Assembly (NCBI GenBank): GCA_037176885.1
Contig: JAWWNJ010000005.1
Span: 2,914,001 to 2,978,000, forward strand
Reading direction: 5' to 3'
Length of the DNA: 64,000 nt
Origin: Favolaschia claudopus
Lineage: Eukaryota > Basidiomycota > Agaricomycetes > Agaricales > Mycenaceae
In this document: one piece after another, positions 1-11,244 of the stretch
How positions within the stretch are numbered: the stretch's first letter is position 1
Layout of the letters: the number at the start of each line of letters is the position of its first letter
Program-made: the position numbers and the translations under genes
The notes under the pieces: generated by a model
Seen by the model: only the letters and a program-made list of their open reading frames with translations
What the model was told of the DNA's origin: nothing
Database searches by the model: none

Positions 1-1543
1 CCACCAAAAGAGAGATACGGAGGAAAGGCAAACGAAGGCTGAGTATATCAGACCAACAAGACAATATAGATCTGCCTCCACCATAGCGCCAATTGTTTTC
101 GCAGGATTGAAATGCACGGAGCTGAGAATAAGTTGGCTTTTTTTTTTCCTACAAAGGACAACCATGGACGACCGACGTACACAGTTGCGACAAGATACCC
201 CACGGGAGACGGACTAGACGACGTATTATTGTACGCCGGAAAGTTTGATATGAGACTCGAAAGATAGGGCGAGAACGTGAAGAGGGAAGCAATGAAGTAC
301 GCGATCGAGCATTTGAGGGCAAGTCGATATTTCCAAGGGAGGATTGGAGATTCTATGGCCCAGAAGTACTTCGATCGGATAGTATCGACCGTGCTGGCGC
401 AGGCGCCCGACGATATACATCCATTTCTCTCTGCTGAGCCAGTTGGTCGAGGCGGGTGGATCATGAGCAGCCTGCCAGCTCAGAGAATGGCGCTGAGAAA
501 GGGCAAGGCGGCGGGAGTTACTCGCCTTCGGCCGTTCCGCTACAATACGCACTTGGCAGCGGTATATTAGGAAGTCGACTGTCCATAGAGAGCTATAGAC
601 CGGGTTAATTTCCGAGGCGGAGCTGGGCAAAGAACCTTACTATTTACCTGTGCGGCTATACGGGGAGCGGAATGCTCCAAAAAGAGGTACCTATTTGAAA
701 AATTCATGGCAGAAATTCGGAGTTTCCGATTGTAGTTTAACCATGGGACATTGCTGTTGAACGTTGACTGCGAATCTAGTTCAAACGTGATGATCAAGAG
801 AGTCTGGTTTACTGGGAATCTGCTAGATCTGGGATGAACAAGGTCACGTCGGGAGCTTTCCCGGATGTTACAAGACAGAATTGTTGTAAGGCGATTCAAA
901 TTTAGCGTTAAAGCCATTCTCCAGTCGTGCGTTCAAGATCTCTGTGCTCACAACCCAAGAAAACTAGACGCTGAGGAAGAAGCTGGGAAGAAGCGGGTAC
1001 GGTGGAGAAAGCCGGCCATCAAAGCTTCAAAATTTCCCACATCCGATCGTCATCACTGCTGGTCCAAAGTCCCACTTTTCCTCGAGTTTTCTGTGTCTTG
1101 AGGCGAGATTATAGACTTGACGCGCGTAAAGGGTACAAGCGAGTTTTATATTTTCCGAAGCTCTCGGATTTTCATTGGATTTTCAACGAATTTTGGCCTA
1201 GTTGCATCAATGATCGGATCATGATGATGGATGAGTCATATTGAGCATCAAAGCTTTTTGCTCCCTCACCTCCAAGCTCCATCAAGACTGTCGAAAACTG
1301 TACCTCCAGGCGGAACAAAAAACATCGAGAACCGCTGCCTTTCTCAGACCATCCCACGAATAGCTTTCATCCTGGACGGTGAACATGGACGCGTCCGAGC
1401 AAGCACGAATGTGAGCAAATATCATGATACAGCATATTGCTTCTGGACTCTAACCTTTTCAATATGAAAGAAAGAGACGAAAGGAGCAGTCGATGGTCAG
1501 TCGCTTACTCTTCATAGGGCACATCGAGCTCAATTTTCTGTAG
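1..1543. other. no convincing gene
   Basis: I see no supported gene here. A plus-strand open stretch at about 277-570 and an overlapping minus-strand one at 48-464 look like chance frames, with no domain and no splice-supported extension. The stretch just before 1544 is the presumed 5' flank of the F-box gene. Confidence 0.5.
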
Positions 1544-3184
1544 ATGGCTCAGCAGGCATTCAGAAACCGAAAGCTCCAAATTTCTGCTTTTCACGAGGAA
1601 GAAGCTGCCTCCCACACACATGAGGAGGGATTCTCCCTCTATGCAAAAGCAGCTTTACTTCGGGCGAAAGCAGCTGAACTCAGCAGATCGATCAAACCAC
1701 ACGATGAGATGGCGAGTTCTCATGCCTGGGCGCAAACGCGCAGAGAATCTGTCATGCGAGAGTTGGCTGTGGTGGAGAGCGCCATCAACGACCTCGAGAA
1801 AGGCTTTACGAATCTCGATCCCGTCAGCCTTGCTTCTGTGTTGGAGCGTACGCCGACCGAGATTATCATCGAAATCTTTCGCTGGACGCTTTCGCCGGAG
1901 CTGCGCAAATTTTCCCGCACTGTGAACGGGAGCCACGCGCTGAATGCACCATGGCCTCTCGCCCATATCTGTCGAGCATGGCGGAACGCCGCCCTCGGGG
2001 ATCCATGGCTATGGTCTCATATCCGCATCGACGCCCGCGCACCGTTTGTAGATTTTCGCTCTGCCTATCCCATGGAGGCTTTGGAAAGCCAAATCCAACT
2101 TTCCTCAAGCACTTTGTTGCAGGTCGACTTTCGTGTTGATGAGTCGACCGCTGCCAATAATATCGACCACTGCGTTGCGCTCTTGTCTGCAATAGCTGAC
2201 CACAGCGATCGCTGGACACATCTGACCCTCTTGTGGGGCCAAAACACCAGTATTCCACGTGGATTGTCGCGGGTCAGAGGTCGACTGGGCAACTTGGCCA
2301 ACGTTTCCTTGGATTACGGAGATCCCTATGGCCCGCGTGTATGGCCGCAGGAACTCAGCGACATCTTTTCCATTGCTCCTCGCCTGCGCAAAGTTGAAAA
2401 TGCACATCTCCATCTCTTTACACAATCCTCCCCCACCTCTGGCATTTGGACCAGGATCACCCACCTCGAGCTTTACGCAAATCCCGAGCTTCTACTTCAA
2501 GCTATAAAGAACGTACCCAACATAGCTGTTGTCGTCTTCAAAGAAGAGTTCCAAACTGGAGAGCGTTATACACTCACTGGAATTGTCACACTTCCTCACC
2601 TCAAGCGACTATCTTGCCTTAGCCACTATTCCCATATTCTTCAACACCTCGCAGCCCCAAACTTGGAAGATCTACACATCATGTATTGCCCGTGCGACCG
2701 TGACATTCCAGAGTTTTTGAAACTGTCAGAGTGTCGTCTACAAAATCTGAAGTTGGGATCGTTCAGGGACGACGCGGACGCTCTCGGGAGGCTTTTGGAA
2801 TGCGTACCCACTCTGATACACCTAAACGTCATATGGGATCGATTCGTCAACTCCGAAAGGCTTCCCAGAATTGTCGTCCGCGTCGTCCATCGTGCCATGG
2901 GGCTGTGCCCCAGACTAACATCCTTGTGGGTCGCTCGGCCGGATGATTATCTCAAAAAGCAGGTCATGGAGTTCGAGACATCGTTGTGCGAAGTGATCGA
3001 ATCCCGGTGGAATATGCCAGCAAGCGAACGGTCGCTGCGCAGTATCCGGATTCCGTCCATCATTCATTCTCTGGATGTGCGGGAGAGATTTGAGACGATG
3101 AAAATGGCTGGCCTGAATATCAACGACCAAGGAGAACCCGTACCACATATTTCGGAAGAAGAGTACGAAGAATACGTAGCGTAG
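1544..3184 (+). CDS. F-box protein with LRR-like C-terminal region
   Basis: Single-exon protein of 546 aa. F-box proteins are substrate receptors of SCF (Skp1-cullin-F-box) E3 ubiquitin ligases. The N-terminal ~90 residues are charged and probably helical (AALLRAKAAELSRSI). An F-box-like segment follows at about residues 100-165 (ERTPTEIIIEIFRWTLSP, then PLAHICRAWRNAALGDPWLW), the arrangement typical of the large agaricomycete F-box set. The rest is leucine-rich, with spaced Leu motifs (LTHLTLLWG, LPHLKRLSCLSH, LEDLHIMYCP) that suggest degenerate LRRs. The tail is acidic and ends EEEYEEYVA. The start is the first ATG, because no splice-supported upstream exon is visible. It differs from the three minus-strand F-box genes of this window in its helical N-terminus and in lacking their 3' intron. 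The substrate cannot be inferred. Confidence 0.75.
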   Translation: MAQQAFRNRKLQISAFHEEEAASHTHEEGFSLYAKAALLRAKAAELSRSIKPHDEMASSHAWAQTRRESVMRELAVVESAINDLEKGFTNLDPVSLASVLERTPTEIIIEIFRWTLSPELRKFSRTVNGSHALNAPWPLAHICRAWRNAALGDPWLWSHIRIDARAPFVDFRSAYPMEALESQIQLSSSTLLQVDFRVDESTAANNIDHCVALLSAIADHSDRWTHLTLLWGQNTSIPRGLSRVRGRLGNLANVSLDYGDPYGPRVWPQELSDIFSIAPRLRKVENAHLHLFTQSSPTSGIWTRITHLELYANPELLLQAIKNVPNIAVVVFKEEFQTGERYTLTGIVTLPHLKRLSCLSHYSHILQHLAAPNLEDLHIMYCPCDRDIPEFLKLSECRLQNLKLGSFRDDADALGRLLECVPTLIHLNVIWDRFVNSERLPRIVVRVVHRAMGLCPRLTSLWVARPDDYLKKQVMEFETSLCEVIESRWNMPASERSLRSIRIPSIIHSLDVRERFETMKMAGLNINDQGEPVPHISEEEYEEYVA

Positions 3185-3938
3185 CCGTTACTCCTGTATA
3201 CTGCTCCTCACATGGGTTGCTAGTGCAGGGAAAGCACCCAACACGTCCTGCCCTAAGTCCTGAATCGGCCGATACAAGTTCTGCTCGCCTCTCAAACGCT
3301 TTCGAGGTAGCTAATTGATATCGTCGAAAGCGAGCAAAGATCAGTAACAATTCACTATCGACATCGAAGAAAAACATAACAGGTCGTAAAAGGTCGTCAG
3401 TACGTAGATCGATCGAGCATTACAAGTATACATGTACGAGGTCGTAAGTAGAAGGTCACTATCGTAGGGACCCAGTCAGCAGCATATCTTGGACGTGGGT
3501 CAGCGAGGAGGTAATTTGGGCAGCGTATTGTGTATGTGCGTAAAAAAGAGGAAAAGTTAGCCCGCAGAGCGAGTAGCATGGGTAAAGAGCGGGGTAGATG
3601 AGCGGGCAAGAGATCAGCATAGATCGAGAGGGTAGATGTTAATGATGAGTAGACGACATGGAATGAGATGGGGGAGTAGACATCGACGTCAGTCAGACGA
3701 TAACTTAGACGTATGTAAGTATGTGCCAGACATAGCCGGGGTATCGAGAGAGGAGGGAGGAATTGTCGAGCACAATTGGATGGACAACGTCCAGCATCCG
3801 AGTTCCATCGAGAGATGGATTCAGGTCAGGAAGGAATAGGAAGTTCCACACGAGGGTGAAAACGTGCAGTACACATAACACCTGATGTAAAAAGGTCAGC
3901 ACCCGCCAACAACACAAAACACGAAAACGCACTCACCC
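3185..3938. other. intergenic, convergent
   Basis: Intergenic stretch between two convergent genes, so it should hold both 3' ends. No gene, repeat or clear polyadenylation signal can be asserted. Confidence 0.5.
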
Positions 3939-6900
3939 TCACCGCCTCCCCGCCGCCGCCGCACCCGCCCCGACACCCAATCCCCTCCTCACCAACACCC
4001 TCAACACAACCGCACACATCCCCAACCCCACAAGCAGCACATACGACGGCAACCCACTAATCGTCGTCGGTCCCACCCAATCTTCCTTCTTCCTCTCTCC
4101 GGTTGCCGCAGCGCTGGTGGTAGTCGAATTACTCGCAACGAACATCGCAATCAACCTCCTCGGGTCGAGTCGCTGTGTCACGCTCAGCGGCTTCGTCTTC
4201 GTCGCCTCCTTCGTCGTAGCAGTAGCAGCCGAAGAAGAACCCGCAGACGCAGCCTCCATCTCCCCAACCCTCCTCTCCACCTCCTCCAACCTCGCCCTGA
4301 ACCCATCCACTAGAACCCTCAACTCCGCAGCCTCCGCAATCTGCGCCCTCACCCTCTCCCCCCTCGCCCGGCCCCTCTCTTCCGCCTCCCTCTCCAGCGC
4401 TTTCCTCTCCTCCTTCCTCTTCTTCTCTTCCTCGCTATCCTTGGGCTTGAGTTCCTCGACGCTGGCAGCGACGGACGCGGAAGCGGCATCGGGATCATTG
4501 TCACTTGAAACGGCATTCACGAACAGACTCCCCCTCATAACATCCCCCCTCCCCTTCCCCCCAACAGCACCAGGCGCCACCCGCTTGACAGTACTCCCCA
4601 CCTCCCCCTCCGCCGCCTCCCACGCATGCACCCCACCACTCCCACTCCGACCCAACAGCCTCTTCGCCACGGGCTGCGGATGCGCAGGGAGCGGTCTCCC
4701 GCCGCCGTTGCTAGAGCCTGTTGTCTGCGGCGACATCCACGGCGCATTGGGTTTGGCCGTAGCGCTGAAGTTGAAGGAGGACCCGGTCTGCTGCGAAGGC
4801 ATAGGCTTGCCCCCACTGGCGGCGTCCTCCCGCGCAATTAGCTCTTCCACCGTCAACTCTTCTTCCTCTCCTCCTCCATGCATCCCTCCGAACCCAAACC
4901 CACCATACCCATACCCATTACCATTCCCCCGCACAGTCGGATGCTCCTCCCCACCAAACCCAAACCCATTCGCTCTCACCGTCGCGTCCAGCCCATCCGG
5001 CCGCTGTGGCAACTGTCTCTCCCTGAACCCACTCCCCCTCTCCCTCTCCGGCGACCCCCCACTCTCACTCCCACTACTCTCAAACTCCCTCACCATCCCC
5101 TTCACCCGTCCGTTCCTAAACCTTCCGGTATTCCCATGTCCATGGCCATGGAGCGTAGAATGCGACGGCGTCGTAGGCACACTCATCGTCCTCCGCCTCC
5201 CATGCCCCCCAGGCGTCCCATCCTCCCCGTTGTTTTCCTCATCATCATAGTCAACCTCCTCCGGCTCCTCCACCTCATACACAGCCGACACCCTTCCCCC
5301 ATGTCCATTTCCACGGGTCGGCGAATTCCTCCATTTCTCGCCGCCGTTGTGTTTGTTGCCATTGAAAAACCCACTCCCCTCGTCCTCCGACGCAGATGAC
5401 GAAGCCGGCGAGAGCTGGCTCTGCAAAACTTCCTGACGCAGCGCGCGCGCGGCGGGGCGGATGGATAGCGAGGGCGGGGCGCTAAGATCAAGAAAATACA
5501 TCAGCGTTCGGTATTCTTGGTCTTGACTTTGAAGTGCAGAAAACAGAGGAACGAATGAAAGGAATATAATAAAAACTCGAATCAAAGAATCGAAAACAAA
5601 GAAGTGGAAAAGAAACACACAACGGATCCATGGGCATCAACCACGCATCACGCAGACACGAAAGCGAGGGCGAGATGAGGGGCGTGGGGGCGTCGCGCGC
5701 GCGGAGTGAGGTGCGGGTGGGGACGAGCATCTCGTTGTGGGTCGAGGGGTCGTGTAGGATGGGTGAAAAGGAGGGGGTGGGAGGGGAGTAAGGAAGGAGG
5801 GATAGAGAAGGGAGGAGGAAGAAAGAGGAGAAGAGGCAGACAGGGGAATATCGATAGTAGGAGTATGAAGAGCAAGCCGAATAACGTCGCAGTCGTAAAG
5901 GGGTCGTGAATCGTCGTAAAAGAACAAGAACAAGAACAAAGCAAGCAGACGGGGGGAAGGGTGAAAGGACAAGGCAAAGGCAAAGGCGAAACGAAACGCG
6001 GAACGCGGAATGCCACGGGAGCAGAGAAAGATCCGACTGTCGATGTGAAATTCGGACCCAAGCCTAGATCGGCTTGGACCACAAGACGACCGATCGCCGT
6101 ACAGGTAAACATGAGTGCAGATACGAGATGCAGAGGCGAGCTATCGAAGGCGAGAAAGCATGCACGCAAGGGGGCAAATGTGGGTTATCGCTCGGAAATG
6201 CGATTAAAGGAAAAAGTAAGACCGCGCGAAGACGGAAGTAACGCCGAGTGCGCAAGGCAGGCAGACAAAGAACACCGCAAGGCCGCGAACAGACGTATTC
6301 AAAGCCAATGAAAACGCGCAAACGCAAGGAACAAATGCGTGCGTCGCGGATCCAAGAACCGCCGAAGAAGAAAAAAGGGTTCGAGAACGGAATCGACAGA
6401 ACGAATCGAAAAACCCGCGAAAGAGAAACTCACCCTAACCCAACGAGCTCCTCCTCGCCCATCTCGCCCATCTTCATAAACGCGCGGCCGCCGACATTGC
6501 GGCGCGTGGCCCAAGCGCCGGCCTCGGGGGAGACGGTGGAGTTGAGGTGGGCCGCGAGCTGCGCGGGGGTCCATCGTTTGGGGGAGATGCCTGTGGGTGA
6601 AATTAACGTTACATGAAAGACAAGTAGGCAGGAGAAGAGCCACCCACCCGAGGCAGCATACGCGCTATACCCGCCCTTCGCAGCCGCATTCTTCGCCGCG
6701 ATACTGTTCGCGCTGACATTCGGCGGGACGGGGAGCGCCCGTGGTCCATGCGCGGGGCCGGTGTACTCCTCCTTCTCCTTTGCGGGCGTCGACGACGGGA
6801 GATACATATCCTCGCTGCTGCTCAAACTCCTGCTATACCGATGCCCGCGATACTCCGCCCGCCTCCTCTCGCTACTCTTCCGCTCGTCTTCGAAACTTGC

Positions 6901-7245
6901 ATCCTTGGCGGGGGACGGCGACGTCGGGACGTACGAGTGCTTCCCGCTGCTGTGATGAGAGGGCGAAGAGAGGGAGTTGGCGCGAGAGAGGAGGGCGGTG
7001 GTGGTGGTGGCGATGGGGTACGGGTGGGCGTTGGGGCGGAGGTCGGCTGCGGATGGGGGGCGGGGGATGCCTGCGCCTGCATCGGCGGCGGAGAACGAGG
7101 AAGAAGAGGATTTGCGGTGGAGCTCGGGGGTGGATGGGGTGCTTGTGCTTGTTTTGACGGGGGAGCGCGAGCGGGCGCGGGGAGAGGAGGTGTAGTCGGA
7201 GAGGGCGGGCATAGAGGCGGACGTGGGGGCGACGGTAGCGGCCAT
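3939..7245 (-). CDS. SAM-domain protein with C-terminal membrane segment
   Basis: Three exons: 7245-6648, 6590-6434 and 5481-3939. They join in phase to 765 aa. The first ~200 residues are Ser/Pro-rich and disordered. A SAM domain is assembled across both introns: it starts WTPAQLAAHL, runs through AGAWATRRNVGG and FMKMGEMGEEELVGLG in exon 2, and finishes APPSLSIRPAARALRQEVL in exon 3. Completing this helical domain is the main support for the junctions. A long low-complexity region follows, then a charged coiled coil (EELKPKDSEEEKKRKEERKA onward), a basic stretch (RLDPRRLIAMF) and a hydrophobic segment near the end (YVLLVGLGMCAVVLRVLV), so the protein may be tail-anchored. SAM domains mediate protein or RNA contacts; the partner is unknown. 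Intron 1 is 57 nt, while intron 2 is 952 nt, far above the local norm. Confidence 0.75.
5482..6433 (-). other. long 952-nt intron of the SAM gene
   Basis: Bounded by GTGAGT at 6433-6428 and an AG acceptor at 5483-5482 on the minus strand. It interrupts the SAM domain and is pyrimidine-rich on the transcribed strand (purine-rich on the plus strand around 5700-6000). Open frames inside it are low-complexity and carry no recognisable domain. Confidence 0.6.
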
Positions 7246-7384
7246 TCTGTTAGTAGGAGACCTTATGAGTGAGGGACGCAGCCAGGGGATTCAAAGGGCA
7301 GCGTACTTGAAGGTCTACTGGATGACGACAAGCAGCGGGTCAATTAGCGAGACAGAGAGGAGCTTTGCTACGACACCCAACGAC

Positions 7385-7790
7385 GTACTCAGTTGGCTTG
7401 TCGACGATACAGGAGGAAGGCACTTGTGCTTTCGTATATGCTTGGGTACACTATTTTTTCCGCTGCTGTTGTTAATTATCCTGAGCCCAAAAGATACAAG
7501 GCGTAGGATGTGAGCTGAGGTTGCTAGTAATTCCACAAGATGCTCCAATGTCCACTGCGCTCGTCGATGAAAGAGAGCGTAACGCTACCGATGTCGTCGG
7601 CAGACTGAGTTGGGTTGTCGACTGTACAGAGATTTCCACTGTTCCTAGTGATCCTGAGGCGATTGAGACCAAGAAAAGGCGTAGGATATGAACTGAGTGT
7701 TGCTGCTGCTAGTCGATGAGAGATAGCGCCTCAAACGCAATTGAAATCAAGAAAAGCCGTAGGATGTGAGCTGAGAGTTGCGAGAAAGCC
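7385..7790. repeat. degenerate short tandem repeat
   Basis: Three diverged copies of one segment lie near 7385-7545, 7605-7710 and 7720-7790. Each ends in a recognisable string close to 'ggcgtaggatgtgagctgag'. No coding potential is visible. Confidence 0.5.
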
Positions 7791-7989
7791 CACAAAATGG
7801 TCCCTCCGCTGCCAGTTGGGGCGAGGAGCTGCTTCAAGAGGCTCGGCGGTGTCGAGGTCGTTGTCCAAGAAGCGGGAATCGGGCCGCGTGATGCCGAGCC
7901 CAGAATTTTTCTCACGCTAACATATCTTGTTGTTTTTCACGAACTTTCCACTGTGCCATCCTATGTTTCATCTTTCTCAACAAGAGAGA

Positions 7990-8960
7990 CTCGAAGACTA
8001 ACATCGCCGCAGATGCATACTATTCCTGCAACTCTATCGCTCACCAGATCCAGGGGTGAACGAGCTCGAGGGAGTTCTGGTTGGCGTCAACATTGCGTCG
8101 ATTCTCAGAATACACGGCCGGCAACAGGGAGAGAACCCTCTTATTCGTGTACTGTGCTTTGCTGGCTTGGGTTCTGCCGGGTCGTCGCAATCTGGCGTGT
8201 CGCCTTCCGCTGACTCCGCTTTTCACCATGTCTCTACTTGCTATTCCGCGCATGCTCTAAGCCTCTTACCTTGCGCAATTATCACCCTTGTCGACGTCAG
8301 GGGGGAGAGCAGACCAGTGTCGTTAGATCTGTGGAGAAATCCGGAAGTAAGTCAGAAGCTTTACGATAATATACCTCCATATGCGTCTCAATCGGCAGCC
8401 TCTAGGCCTTCATCGTGACAATACAGGAAATACTCGTCGACAACAAGGAAGTAATAAGGCTGGTTCTATCGCATCGCTGTCGCATCCAAGATTCCGAATG
8501 CTCGGTTTACGATTTGGGAGCGGTCTAGTTGAGGCAGGCACTATAATCTTTATGGCGGCGATTTTCTATTAGGAACGAGGGTCCGCTGAGGACTCGACGA
8601 TCTGTCCTTATTGCGAGGCTGAAGTCTCTGTCTCGCCGGCTCATAATCTCCGAACCTCAATCGATTGGTGAGCTCTAGGATTCTATCTTATCAAACCAAA
8701 ATAAAAGGGTTTTCTTAACGGATTTATCTAGTGACCGTTGTCGGCGGAGGTTTTCAACCTCACTTGGCATATGAAGGAGGATAGTTTATCAACCGCGCCC
8801 GAAACCACGCCGACGCAACCACACCCGATGAACATCTTCTGAAGGATCTGGGAAATCAGAGGACTGAACGCACGGTCTTGGGCCCCGATACCGCCTCATT
8901 CAGAATTGTACATCTGTCTCTCTTCCCTCCACTTCGGACCGAGTCCTCTTCAAGTTTGCA
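7990..8960 (+). pseudogene. relic of a family A (ubiquitin-like) gene
   Basis: Translations in shifting frames match intact family A proteins at 13.7 and 19.0 kb. ITLVDVRGESRPVSLDLW with a donor-like site corresponds to the start of the ubiquitin-like domain. A second block, LVEAGTIIFMAAIFY, corresponds to its end and runs straight into a TAG stop. A CPYCEAEVSVSP zinc-binding half follows. The glycine-rich exon and dsRNA-binding domain are not recognisable. Frameshifts and stops make this a dead copy. Confidence 0.6.
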
Positions 8961-9059
8961 AGGTATGTTCCGATTTGATTTTTCTACTCTAGTGTTATGG
9001 GCGCTGATTGATCTCACTCCCTCTCACGTTTGCATTTCCCTGGAAATCAAGAGAGCGAA

Positions 9060-9345
9060 GAGAACGAAACAAGATCGTTTTCCATACCGGTGGCTGCAAT
9101 GCAGTCACCAGCAGAGCCGGTTCTCGGATGCCTGTTTTGTCGTGGCAGGAAAATCCTGTGCACTCGCTCGGGCACGCACGGCGCAACAGCTGCTTCTGGT
9201 CGAATTGGTTCAAAGAGGGGAGACAAAAGTGTGGGGACTGAGGCGGAATCGAAAGCAGACAAGCTAGGGCGAGAGGGCTGCGATGAATCTCCGGCGCGGA
9301 CTTAAATGCGAGTATCCGGCCAAAGAATGCACACTAAACGCTGGC
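9060..9345 (+). pseudogene. possible Zn2Cys6 DNA-binding domain remnant
   Basis: One frame reads GCLFCRGRKILC, and about 150 nt later a shifted frame reads RRGLKCEYPAKEC. In fungal Zn(II)2Cys6 transcription factors these halves are normally close together, in the same frame. Here the middle is unrelated sequence and the frame is broken. No activation domain or start is visible. It could be coincidental, but the two halves are in the right order. Confidence 0.35.
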
Positions 9346-9427
9346 AGCTCGAATTGTGAATAAGTAGCTTGACTCTCTATTCCCGTCAGCAACCAGAGTA
9401 CTTGTGTATACGACACTTCGATATTGA

Positions 9428-11244
9428 TCAACTCTGAACCTTCCACCATCCGCATGGCTCACTTCGCCTCCAGGTGCACTCCGGCAACCCCAACCGTACC
9501 TCTCGCAAGCTAGGCGATCCCCTGCTTAACGCACCCACGGCAAATCTCTGTGCATCCAAAGGCAAGCGCTCCTTAATCCAAGAAGCTTCGAGATGAAGAA
9601 TCTCTATGTTTGGAGGAAGAGTAAACGACCCATGGGAGATTCGATTTAGAAACGCCTGCAGAGGAATTCAGATCGGGGCGATAGAGGTGAAGAAGGGCAC
9701 TGCAAAATAATATCAAGCTCACTTACCCGATGCCCTGATCGAGTCAACGATTCAACATCGAACGCTGTTTCCGACTCATCGTCACTTCTGGTACCATCGC
9801 CATCCTCTTCATCATCGGAGATCATGTCATCCTCCAATAACTCCTCAAACGCATTCTCGTCGCACAAAACCGGGACGTCTTTATCGTCAAGCGGTCTCGG
9901 CACGGGCCAACCCAGGCGCCAATCATAATTGTATTGGCTTTCTCGCACTCCAGGAGGCTCCCAAATCTCGAGCGTCAACTCCTTGAGCTCCGGAAACAAA
10001 TGCGCAATCCCAATAAAGAACGCCACCGTCGCGTCCGAATTGTCTTTGCTCGAGACTCTCATGGCGGGAAGAGCCAGAGCGCGGAGGGGAACGGAAGAGT
10101 TGGATGAAAGTGCCACACAAGCTGCTGTCAGCGCTTTCCTCCCATTATATATCGAATGGAAGTTAGCCCGGACAATCGGTCGATCCGGCGCCAACGACTC
10201 AATTAGGCGGGGGGGTCCCGTAATATTCTGTAGGTTTGGGCAACAAGTGGGGTCAACGAAGGCGAATGCGAGGGGAGGGTAATGCGGCTTCACATCGAGT
10301 GATTCAAGTCCGGGGAACCGCTCGAGATGTCGAAAAAACGACTGACTAAGGACGGCGTGAAGTGTGAGGGAGGTAACCTGCCAATAAGGAAACCTGGCAA
10401 TTTTGGAGAAACAATCCCGCAGCATGACATCGTCGAGGACTTCCAGATTTGGGCCAGAGCAAGTGGCGTCCACAGCGGAAAAGGCGACGGGAGGATAATC
10501 TGGTTTCACGTTCAGTGAAACAAGTCGGGGGAATCGTCTGAGTTGTCGGAAGGATGCTCGATCGTGTACGGCGTAAAGGGTGAGGGAGGTAAGCTGAGGA
10601 AGGGCAATTCCTGAGAAAAGATCCCACAGCAAGGTATCGTCGTTGACTTCCAGACTTCGAAGATTGCTCTCCTCCGGTAAGCCGTCGAAGTCCTCCGAGT
10701 CCTCAGAGTCAATGTCTGCCGTATCAGATATCCTGATATCAAGCCCCAAGTGTCGCAGCATCGGAAGTGACAATATAACGCTCAACGCAAAATCGTCGAT
10801 CTTCCCCCACCGGATCTGCAGGATCGACAAACCCCGATACAAGGGCAGATTTATCCAAAAAGTCTGGAAAATCCGTGCATGCATGGCCTGTAAAACGTCA
10901 AGACTCTCGATATACTCGGCCTTCAAGTATCCTAGCGAAACCGTCCACGACCTCACGAACGACGCAAACGGCGGCGCCGACACCTTGTCCAGGCGGACAG
11001 CAATTCGATGCATACGGCGCAGCCGCTCGATCCGATCTTCTTGTTTCCCGGCCATGATTTTACCATCGACCGCAGCATCGAAAGATAAACGGCTGAATAG
11101 CAGCGGGTGACAAATGGAGCGGAAGAACTTGCAGACCAGGGAGAGACGTCGCAGTTGGCGGTGTGAGGAGTGTGTCCAGCAGAGTATCCATAGCTCTGCA
11201 GGTAAGATATCCAAGTAAAGGATACTGGTATCGTTGGTGTGCAT
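9428..11244 (-). CDS. F-box protein, two exons
   Basis: Exons 11244-9727 and 9655-9428 join in phase at a GTAAGT donor, giving 581 aa. The N-terminus holds a compact F-box (LDILPAELWILCWTHSSH, then RRLSLVCKFFRSICHPLLF). Leucine-rich repeats follow, including an internal near-duplicate (FPYWQVTSLTLHAV against LPQLTSLTLYAV). An acidic block (ISDDEEDGDG) precedes the intron. Exon 2 is exactly 76 codons including the stop and contains LPPNIEILHLEASW, a motif shared with the terminal exons of the F-box genes at 23.8 and 50.7 kb; this supports the intron. Expected role: SCF ubiquitin-ligase substrate receptor with unknown substrate. Confidence 0.8.

Noticed and set aside
4117..5250. 377-codon open frame on the plus strand
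   Set aside because: It lies antisense to the large exon of the SAM-domain gene. It is Leu/Ser/Pro-rich low complexity without domains and is best explained as the complement of the GC-rich coding strand.
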